Assembly: GCF_012911565.1 (NCBI RefSeq)
Contig: NZ_JAAMPU010000104.1
Location: forward strand, 1-64,000
Reading direction: 5' to 3'
DNA: 64,000 bases
Origin: Flavobacterium silvaticum
GTDB taxonomy: Bacteria; Bacteroidota; Bacteroidia; Flavobacteriales; Flavobacteriaceae
Made by a program: the position numbers and the translations under genes. How positions within the stretch are numbered: the first letter of the stretch is position 1; each line of letters begins with the position of its first letter. Under the pieces are notes generated by a model. The model had not been told where the DNA came from. It saw only the letters and a program-made list of their open reading frames with translations, and did no database searches. Positions 17,602 to 24,441 of this stretch are shown piece after piece.

Positions 17602-19166
17602 CAGGAAACCAATTTTGTTTGGGCCAGTTCGTCAATAAAATAGGCGAGGTCGCGTGCTGAATACGGTTCGCCAAGCAAATGTCCTTCGACAATGACCGCC
17701 GGTGTAAAAAAGACACCCGTTTCCATACACCAGGAAAATAGGTATTCGAGCGCTTCTATGCCGGATTTGGTATCAGCTACGGACCATTTTTTAACCCATG
17801 CTTTCAATCCAATCTGATTGAAGTGCCAGTCTTTGAGGGCTGATATAGCTTGTTCCTGTTTGCCGCTTCGATTATATTCAAGAATCGTTTCATAAACCAT
17901 ATTGAGTTCGTTGCCAGAAGCCGTATGTGCATTGAGGACGAATCTGGCTTTGCATTCCTGCGGATTGGATTCGACCAATGACAACAGTTCCGTCACCGTC
18001 TTATGGCAGTTTTCGCAACTGGTGCTGACTACGGCTGTAATAGAAACAGGTGCGTCGGGATTGCCTGCTACTATGGCGAAATCTTCGTCCAATCCGGATA
18101 CGTCGACAGGTTGCCATGACGACAGCAATGCCTTGAAAACAATCGGGTTCTTTTTCATTTTTTGGTTCTGGAGCAAATCCCAGTTGCGTTCGACACGGTT
18201 TCTCATTCCAGATTTGACCGCCATCGAAATATAGTAAATTCCGGCCAGTAGAAAAAGAACCGATAGGCTTTGGGAAATCCCAGATGATGTTAAAGGCCAA
18301 TAATTATATATCCATACCGAACAAAGGGCCTGGAGAACAAGAACGGCCGAGACGCCAAGGCACAACACACACCATTTTTTTATTGTGAAGGCTTGCGTAT
18401 ACCACGAGTAAAGTACAACCGGAATCATACAAACCGGAACTATCACTGCAAGAAGGGTTATTGATTTTACCGGAATAAAAACAAGGATTACCACAATGCT
18501 CAGGAAATACCAAAACGAAAGGACGCTGGCGGAAACCTTTTTTCCGAATTTCCCAAAACCGGAAGCCACCACAGACGAACACTCCGTTTTTTTACCGATG
18601 GCACATACTCGGGAGACCGTGTCGTTCTTAATTCCCGTTTCTTCGCCTATGAGCCAATACGAAAATAAAGCTCCGATACTGGATAGTACGTAAAATAAGA
18701 CGGGCAAAACTGAGAAGTCATTTTGGAAAAGAACGGATACAAATCCCGTTACTGCGGCAAAAAGCAGCAGTGGTTTCGCGAGACGGTTACTGCTGTTTTC
18801 ATCGGATGTGTTTTGATTGACCACGGCTACGATTCCGGTCCAGGCAGAAAGAAATTCCTGTACGTTCAGTTTCTTTTTGAAGCCGTTGGAGAATTCAACC
18901 TCTATGACGTTTCTTTTCCGGCGTGTGTATACCAATTCTTTTCCGGTATCTGATTCGATTACGGATAGGAAAATATCAGGTAGTTCCGCAAAATCTTCTT
19001 TTTGAATTGTTCCAATGAATGCGGGGATTCCCATAAAATCAAGCGTCTGTGAAAAAGCGAACAAATTAGGGAATTCCGGATGCGCACGGAATTGCAAAAG
19101 GGTTTCCTCAGCCTCGCGGTAGTGCAGTTTTGCTAAAAATTCCTTTATGAACCGAAATCCTTCCAT
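17601..19166 (-). CDS. Fusion: degenerate C39 domain, VKOR and thioredoxin-like oxidoreductase
   Basis: 521 residues from ATG 19166 (a TTG two codons earlier is possible). Residues 1-120 resemble a C39-type fold without the catalytic DCG cysteine (LQFRAHPEFPNLFAFSQTLD). Residues about 130-320 are a VKOR-type membrane domain with loop cysteines C188 and C196 (VCAIGKKTECSS) and active site CVLC (C266, C269). Residues about 355-521 are a DsbA/thioredoxin-like domain with CENC (C384, C387). VKOR passes electrons from the thioredoxin partner to quinone, so the protein should form disulfides in the periplasm. In this operon the likely client is the four-cysteine core peptide. Confidence 0.85.
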   Translation of the reverse strand: MEGFRFIKEFLAKLHYREAEETLLQFRAHPEFPNLFAFSQTLDFMGIPAFIGTIQKEDFAELPDIFLSVIESDTGKELVYTRRKRNVIEVEFSNGFKKKLNVQEFLSAWTGIVAVVNQNTSDENSSNRLAKPLLLFAAVTGFVSVLFQNDFSVLPVLFYVLSSIGALFSYWLIGEETGIKNDTVSRVCAIGKKTECSSVVASGFGKFGKKVSASVLSFWYFLSIVVILVFIPVKSITLLAVIVPVCMIPVVLYSWYTQAFTIKKWCVLCLGVSAVLVLQALCSVWIYNYWPLTSSGISQSLSVLFLLAGIYYISMAVKSGMRNRVERNWDLLQNQKMKKNPIVFKALLSSWQPVDVSGLDEDFAIVAGNPDAPVSITAVVSTSCENCHKTVTELLSLVESNPQECKARFVLNAHTASGNELNMVYETILEYNRSGKQEQAISALKDWHFNQIGLKAWVKKWSVADTKSGIEALEYLFSWCMETGVFFTPAVIVEGHLLGEPYSARDLAYFIDELAQTKLVS

Positions 19167-19168
19167 AC

Positions 19169-20425
19169 TCAATTGTCGAATTCAAGGATACCGTTGTACA
19201 TACAATGGTCCATCATGAATGAAAATACTTTTTGGGCCAGAAGTTCAGGGGAAAAGGTTTCGGCTACAGCTTCGTCCTGCAATAATTCGAGCGTGAGTTC
19301 GCTGGCGGAACGCGGTTGGTCAAATTGATACAATAAAAAATCCCAGTCTTCCATGATCAATGTTTCCGCGCATCCGGTTTGTGGCGAGATATAGCGGACT
19401 TCGTCGTTTTCGATAACAACATTTGGAGACAGCCTGAATTTTGAGGCAAGCAACTCGTCACCCGTCAATGCTTCAAGCTTGGTGAAAAGTCTTTCCAGCG
19501 TCGCGAAACGGGCAATGTCATCCTGTATATCTTCAGCTAAGGCCAGTCCGTGAAGCAGCATATTGCGGTTCAGCGCTTCATATTCCACTGGATATTCGTG
19601 CCTGAGCCGGTATTTTATCTGTTCATTCATCACGTTGGATCGCTTGGCATAACCAATCGTGTGGATGTATTCGTCAAACGCCGGGACAACATGGAATTTC
19701 ATGACATCTGTAAACGCTTCATTCATGTGGCTTTTATAAAGTCGGCAATCAAGACCTTCGCCGTTTGCCATTTCGAAGCTCAGCAGCTGCTCGTAAACCA
19801 TGTTGAACATAAACGAATCAATTCCCTGAAGTTTATCCAGATTTGCCTTGACGATATCGAACGCCGCTTCCTTATGTTTTTTGAAAAAATTGTATTCAGA
19901 TCCTCCGAAAATACCGGCATTGAAAGCATAACAATCTGACGTTTGCGCATATAACGGAAATTTCCCGGATACGTTCTCAAATCGCTCTGTCATCATGGCC
20001 ATGAAGTCTTGGTAACGCGGAAAATTCAACTCGACATTCTGGGCGAAAAGCTGGCCTTCAAACAAGGCTTCGGGTAATTTTTTCCAGATGAAAACATCGG
20101 AATCAGCATGAAGGAACGGTTCTTCCTGAAGCGAATACGTCAGGATTTTTCCCAGTGCCCAAAGTTCGGGCGGATACTCATCCAATCTGTTGAGGTCGGT
20201 TCGGATTTCGGAATAGGGCAGTTGCAGCTGTTCCGAAAGCAATTTCTTTCCGTGATCATCCGTATATAAAATCACGTCACCGTAAAATTCACGCCATTTG
20301 AGGCAGCTCAACAGGCTTGCATAGAAAAAACCTGCCTGGGACGACCATCCGGCTTTGTATCTTGCTCCCGGATCGGTACTGGCGCTTGAAAAAGGTTTGG
20401 ACCAAAAACTCTGGACTATTCTCAT
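19169..20425 (-). CDS. Glycosyltransferase-like protein with PqqD-like C-terminus (copy 2)
   Basis: 418 residues. It starts VQSFWSKPF, has a DxD-type motif EPFLHADSDVFIWKKLP near residue 105 and the overall look of GT-A nucleotide-sugar transferases. I recall this as DUF6734, without certainty. The last 90 residues (LSPNVVIENDEVRYIS, then ELTLELLQDEAVAETFSPEL) follow the strand-strand-helix pattern of PqqD-type RiPP recognition elements. It is a paralogue of the gene at 21267-22529. The preceding stop TAG abuts its ATG, so translation is probably coupled. Confidence 0.7.
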   Translation of the reverse strand: MRIVQSFWSKPFSSASTDPGARYKAGWSSQAGFFYASLLSCLKWREFYGDVILYTDDHGKKLLSEQLQLPYSEIRTDLNRLDEYPPELWALGKILTYSLQEEPFLHADSDVFIWKKLPEALFEGQLFAQNVELNFPRYQDFMAMMTERFENVSGKFPLYAQTSDCYAFNAGIFGGSEYNFFKKHKEAAFDIVKANLDKLQGIDSFMFNMVYEQLLSFEMANGEGLDCRLYKSHMNEAFTDVMKFHVVPAFDEYIHTIGYAKRSNVMNEQIKYRLRHEYPVEYEALNRNMLLHGLALAEDIQDDIARFATLERLFTKLEALTGDELLASKFRLSPNVVIENDEVRYISPQTGCAETLIMEDWDFLLYQFDQPRSASELTLELLQDEAVAETFSPELLAQKVFSFMMDHCMYNGILEFDN

Positions 20426-21265
20426 CTAGATATTGATCACGCGTCTTTTGTCGAACATACGGTTCATTTGCTCCACACTGAAATCCATGAAATCAGAAGC
20501 GTTTTCCACACGCAGCAGCTTCAATTCTTCCCAAACGTTCTGGTTGTACGGCATGGGATGGAAATCTTTTATGAAGCGGTAATTGTTTTCGTCGAGCACT
20601 TTCCACAAATTGAAAAAGCTTTGTCCTTTCATGTCCTGGCTGTGTCCCCAATTCCTTACTTTTTGTTCGATTTCTTCCTCGCTGCGGGCCCAGGATTGAT
20701 GTATGATTATAGTGTCTACGTCTACGTTGGCATTCGAACCGAAGAGCCGTCCGTATTGCGTTTCCGGATTGTTCGTCGCCAGCCATCCGCGTTCCCGAAT
20801 AGGTGAAATCACCAAAAAACCAGAGGGCACTTTCTTGAACAGGATGGCCAGACGCGGGCGTACAGCAACCGGTTGCGAGCCATATTCAATCGAAATGCGC
20901 TGGAGTTCGTCTACATATCCGTCGAAATCGATTACATATTCATCGCAATCGAGTTGGAGATACCAGTCGCATTTGCCCATTTTTCTATACAGGTGATTGC
21001 GTTCCCAGGTCTCGCTCATCATAGGGTCTTTGTCCGGATGATAGAACGATTCCTCCCAGATTGTGATTTTCTTTTTGACATCGAATTCGGCAATCCATTC
21101 AAAAAAAGAATCTGGTATTTCAAACGAATTCCCAGTCCACGTTTGACGGTTTTTGTCTATGGCCAGGATAATCTCGAGTACTTTCGGATGATCGTAAACC
21201 AACGGAAGTGCCGTTTTAAGATATTCGTAATCGTAAGAAACGAGAATGCCGATTTTAAGGACCAT
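20426..21265 (-). CDS. Glycosyltransferase-like protein (GT-A fold, GT2-type)
   Basis: 279 residues. The N-terminus KIGILVSYDYEYLKTALPLV, the stretch IILAIDKNRQTWTG and the DxD-type motif WYLQLDCDEYVIDF near residue 104 match a nucleotide-sugar transferase fold; no membrane segment is visible. Donor and acceptor cannot be read from sequence. It lies between the two DUF6734-like paralogues with gaps of 1 and 0 bases, so it belongs to the same peptide-modification operon. It lacks the PqqD-like C-terminal domain of its neighbours. Confidence 0.7.
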   Translation of the reverse strand: MVLKIGILVSYDYEYLKTALPLVYDHPKVLEIILAIDKNRQTWTGNSFEIPDSFFEWIAEFDVKKKITIWEESFYHPDKDPMMSETWERNHLYRKMGKCDWYLQLDCDEYVIDFDGYVDELQRISIEYGSQPVAVRPRLAILFKKVPSGFLVISPIRERGWLATNNPETQYGRLFGSNANVDVDTIIIHQSWARSEEEIEQKVRNWGHSQDMKGQSFFNLWKVLDENNYRFIKDFHPMPYNQNVWEELKLLRVENASDFMDFSVEQMNRMFDKRRVINI

Positions 21266-21266
21266 A

Positions 21267-22529
21267 TTAAAATTCAGGGATTAGAAGTTCGTGGAGCAGG
21301 CATTTGTCGAATACGAATGACATGAGTTTTTCCTGTAATTGGCGAGGGGTATACTTACTCGATATGTCGTCGTCAAGCATGAGTTCGCGGCTCAGTTCAT
21401 CAATGGACATCGACTCTTCGAAGTAGAGGAGCATATTGTCCCAGTCGTTGAGCTCGATGGTTTCTTCGATACTTTTCTGAGGCGATGTGAATGTGACCTG
21501 TATGGGTTCGCCTTCTGTGATTTTTACAGTCGGATTGATATGGAAACGGAGTTTGCAGATGTCGGAATCAGATTTCTCGCGGACGAACCGGAACATCGAA
21601 AACAGAAATTCTTTTCGTCTTTCAGAAATCTCGTAACCGGGCTTCCACAATAGATGTTTTTCTCCGTTGGCGCGTACTTTTTGATATTCTTCCGGAAATT
21701 CATACATGAGCAATGCTTCGATCTGTTCGCATGCATGCTGTGATTTTTTTGCCATGCCAATCGCGTGGACATATCTGTAGAGAAAAGGCGCAAGGTGAAA
21801 ATTGGTCAATCGTGTGAAATTGGCATCGACGTCATCGAACAGGCATTCGGGTGTGATGTTGCGCTTTTCGGCAATCGCATATCCCAATTGCTGCTCGTAT
21901 ATCATATTGAATATACCAACATCAATGTCTTCAAATTTATCCAGGTTGCGCTGTATGAATTTTTCAGATCTGGCGTACAATTCCTTGAAATAATCCAGGT
22001 TCGTACCGCCGATGATACCGGCATTGAAGGCCTTGACACCTTTGTATTTATATAAGGTATTGATCAATTCGGTAGGAACCCAATTGAAAATGGCAAGTAT
22101 CTCATTCAGGGCATCGCCGTATATGGGGAAATTTTCTTCTATGTTTTGGCAGAACAATGCTGATCCGGTCAATGTTTCCGGAAATTTTTCCCAGATGAAT
22201 ACATCGGTATCGGCATGGATGAAAGGTTCGGTCTGCAATTGATAACAATACAGCTTTGGGAATGCCCAGAGTTTTTCGGGGTATTCGTCGAGCAGGTTCA
22301 ATCGGTTATCGTATTCCGAATAGGGTATTCCGAGTTTTCCGGAAAGGATTTCTTCGCCCGCTTTATCTGTATATAATTTCACATGCCCGTAATATTGCTT
22401 GAACTTCAGGCAACTCAGGGTCATGCTGTAATAAAAATATTTTTCGCTGAGCCAACCGCCCTTAAAGCGGCTGTTAGGGTCTTTGGAGTCGTTCAGGAAC
22501 GGCTTGGACCAGAAACTTTGTATGATCAT
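21267..22529 (-). CDS. Glycosyltransferase-like protein with PqqD-like C-terminus (copy 1)
   Basis: 420 residues, related end to end to the 19169-20425 protein: QSFWSKPF start, HVKLYTDKAGEEIL, LDEYPEKLWAFPKLYCYQ, and DxD motif EPFIHADTDVFIWEKFPE. The C-terminal 90 residues (INPTVKITEGEPIQVTFTSP, then SIDELSRELMLDDDISS) again resemble a PqqD-like leader-binding domain. It is the first enzyme gene after the precursor, separated from it by a hairpin with a T-tract (22541-22574). Likely role: sugar transfer to the core peptide, with the C-terminal domain holding the leader. Confidence 0.7.
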   Translation of the reverse strand: MIIQSFWSKPFLNDSKDPNSRFKGGWLSEKYFYYSMTLSCLKFKQYYGHVKLYTDKAGEEILSGKLGIPYSEYDNRLNLLDEYPEKLWAFPKLYCYQLQTEPFIHADTDVFIWEKFPETLTGSALFCQNIEENFPIYGDALNEILAIFNWVPTELINTLYKYKGVKAFNAGIIGGTNLDYFKELYARSEKFIQRNLDKFEDIDVGIFNMIYEQQLGYAIAEKRNITPECLFDDVDANFTRLTNFHLAPFLYRYVHAIGMAKKSQHACEQIEALLMYEFPEEYQKVRANGEKHLLWKPGYEISERRKEFLFSMFRFVREKSDSDICKLRFHINPTVKITEGEPIQVTFTSPQKSIEETIELNDWDNMLLYFEESMSIDELSRELMLDDDISSKYTPRQLQEKLMSFVFDKCLLHELLIPEF

Positions 22530-22540
22530 TTGGTGTGAAA

Positions 22541-22574
22541 AAAGAGTAAAAAAGAGGTTTTTTCAAACCTCTTT
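22541..22574 (-). terminator. Hairpin between precursor peptide and modification genes (attenuator)
   Basis: On the minus strand AAAGAGGTTT (22574-22565 side) pairs perfectly with AAACCTCTTT (22560-22551) over a 4-base loop, and T-rich sequence follows. It lies between the precursor's stop (22581) and the ATG at 22529. A partial terminator here would keep precursor mRNA in excess over enzyme mRNA, as in many bacteriocin operons. Confidence 0.75.
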
Positions 22575-22580
22575 ACATTA

Positions 22581-22811
22581 TTATCCCCAGCAGTACAATT
22601 CCGGATTCGGTTTGTAGATGTACAGCCTCCACGATCCGTTTGTTGTAGGACAGCCCGGTTTTGAAATCGTGGCTCCTTTGTTGGTTGCAGCTCCACAAAC
22701 AATAAAGGAACAGTCTCCCATGAAAGATCCGTAGTAACCTCCGGAAATGGTCTTGGCTTCTTCTTTAGTAAGAATCGCTCCTTTTACTTTGCTTAGAAAA
22801 TCTTTTTTCAT
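22581..22811 (-). CDS. Double-glycine leader precursor peptide, four-cysteine core
   Basis: 76 residues. The leader (1-25) has the C39 recognition pattern: Leu14 (-12), Glu18 (-8), Ile22 (-4) and Gly24-Gly25 (-2, -1) in LTKEEAKTISGG. The predicted core is 26-76: 51 residues starting YYGSF, with Cys34, Cys39, Cys54 and Cys74, eight Ser/Thr and many Gly and aromatic residues, ending CWG. It heads the operon that encodes a matching C39 exporter, disulfide machinery and three glycosyltransferase-like proteins. A second precursor is not visible nearby. I could not find a clear TAnnTTTG promoter upstream. Confidence 0.85.
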   Translation of the reverse strand: MKKDFLSKVKGAILTKEEAKTISGGYYGSFMGDCSFIVCGAATNKGATISKPGCPTTNGSWRLYIYKPNPELYCWG

Positions 22812-23208
22812 CGGTAAAATAAATTATATAATGTGCCTACTCTGTTAGCTTTTCGGCTTCCGCTCGGTACGAGTTTGTCAGGGTCGCGATTTTTTCGCAA
22901 CACAGACTGTGGTATTTCTATAGGGAATTTTGGAAATTTTGGTCTTGAAACAATTGTGAAATGCTTCAAAACTCTTCTAAAGTTATGAAGTAACCACAAT
23001 ACTAAAACGATGTAATTTTAATTATTCTAAACTATAACGTTGTAGTGTTGATAAGTTATTAATGTCCACTTTTTTGTAATAATAGGTGTAAAGGATTTGC
23101 ACAGATTACTCTTTTCTCGCAGACATTCTAAAAATTTGTGTTACATTTATGTTCGAACATTTGTTTTAAAATGATTTTTAATTCTACACTGGCTTTGCGC
23201 TTTTCCGA
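22812..23208. other. Divergent intergenic region, no gene seen
   Basis: 397 AT-rich bases between the peptide operon (minus) and the kinase operon (plus). No frame here resembles a gene. It must contain both promoters. For the plus side ACTGGCTTTG (about 23189-23198) is a weak -7 candidate; for the minus side I see no good match to TAnnTTTG, which could mean a regulated or alternative-sigma promoter. Confidence 0.5.
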
Positions 23209-24441
23209 ATGATACTTATTGTCGACGATAAGCGCGAGAACATCCTGCCACTAAAAAAAATACTTGATCTTCACGGGTTGGAATCAGACGATGCCACATC
23301 TGGGGAAGAGGCTTTGATCAAAATTCTCAAAAATGATTATGCACTCATCATCATGGATGTGCAAATGCCCGGAATGGATGGTTTTGAAGTGGTCGAAACC
23401 ATGGCCCAGAGCAGTCGGTCACGCGAAATTCCGGTGATTTTCCTGTCTGCCATCAACAAAGAAAAAAAATACATTTTCAAAGGTTACGAAGCCGGTGCCG
23501 TAGACTACATCACCAAACCGGTAGACGTCGACCTGCTTATCCTCAAGGTAAAAGCATTCCTCAAGATTTATCAGCAGAAAAAAGAACTCAAGGAAATCCG
23601 CGATTTGCTGACTCACGAAGTCGAAATCAGGAAACAGGCCCAGCTGGAGCAAAAAATGGCCAATGAAAGCCTTGAAGCCAAGGTTCAGGAGAGAACGAGC
23701 GAACTCCGTAAAAAGAACGACGAGCTTGAACTGCGCAACCACGAACTCCAGCAATTTTCATGGGTGGTTTCGCATGATTTGAAAGAACCGTTGCGTAAGA
23801 TCGAGACTTTTATCAAGATTATCCGCGACCGCTATGTTTCAGCCGATCCCAAAGCAGCCGATTATATAGAACGGACGGTAAATTCCGCAAGTCGCATGAC
23901 ACGGCAGATTGACGATCTTTTGGAATATTCAAGGTTGTCGCGCAATGCAGACTTACAACAGACCGACATCAACAGCATAATCGATGAAGTCATTCTCGAT
24001 TACGAACACATCATCGACCGTAAACGAGCCTATATTTCCAGGACAAGCATTCCGGAGCTTCCGGGAATCCCAAGCCAGTTGCGTCAATTGTTTCAGAATC
24101 TTGTGGGCAATGCGCTTAAGTTTTCAAAGCCGGACGAATCTCCCGAAATAAAGATCGATTCGGAAATCGTTTCAGAAAAAAACATCGATGCAAAACCGGA
24201 TGCTAACGGGAAATTCTGCAGGATAACCGTCAGCGACAACGGGATAGGTTTCGACGAAGCCTATCTGGACAAGATCTTCGTCATCTTCCAAAGCCTGCAC
24301 GACCGCCACAGTTATGAAGGAACGGGAATCGGGCTTGCCATCGCCAAAAAAATAATAGAACGCCATAATGGAACCATCGGGGCCAAAAGCCAGCCGAACC
24401 AAGGTGCGACATTTATAGTCGTACTGCCGCTTAATCAATGA
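23209..24441 (+). CDS. Response regulator-histidine kinase fusion
   Basis: 410 residues, no membrane segment. Receiver domain 1-118 (VDDKRENILPLKK, phospho-Asp in ALIIMDVQMPGMDG, conserved Lys in DYITKPVD), a coiled-coil linker 120-185, HisKA with His188 (VSHDLKEPLRKIETF) and an HATPase domain (DNGIGFDEAYLDKIF, GTGIGLAIAKK). It is a cytosolic kinase whose activity is probably set by phosphorylation of its own receiver. It is first in an operon with a large hybrid kinase (4-base overlap), a single receiver, CheR and CheB. Confidence 0.9.
   Translation: MILIVDDKRENILPLKKILDLHGLESDDATSGEEALIKILKNDYALIIMDVQMPGMDGFEVVETMAQSSRSREIPVIFLSAINKEKKYIFKGYEAGAVDYITKPVDVDLLILKVKAFLKIYQQKKELKEIRDLLTHEVEIRKQAQLEQKMANESLEAKVQERTSELRKKNDELELRNHELQQFSWVVSHDLKEPLRKIETFIKIIRDRYVSADPKAADYIERTVNSASRMTRQIDDLLEYSRLSRNADLQQTDINSIIDEVILDYEHIIDRKRAYISRTSIPELPGIPSQLRQLFQNLVGNALKFSKPDESPEIKIDSEIVSEKNIDAKPDANGKFCRITVSDNGIGFDEAYLDKIFVIFQSLHDRHSYEGTGIGLAIAKKIIERHNGTIGAKSQPNQGATFIVVLPLNQ

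Noticed and set aside
22808..22999. 63-residue minus frame upstream of the precursor peptide as a second peptide gene
   Set aside because: No double-glycine leader, basic random-like composition, no start context.
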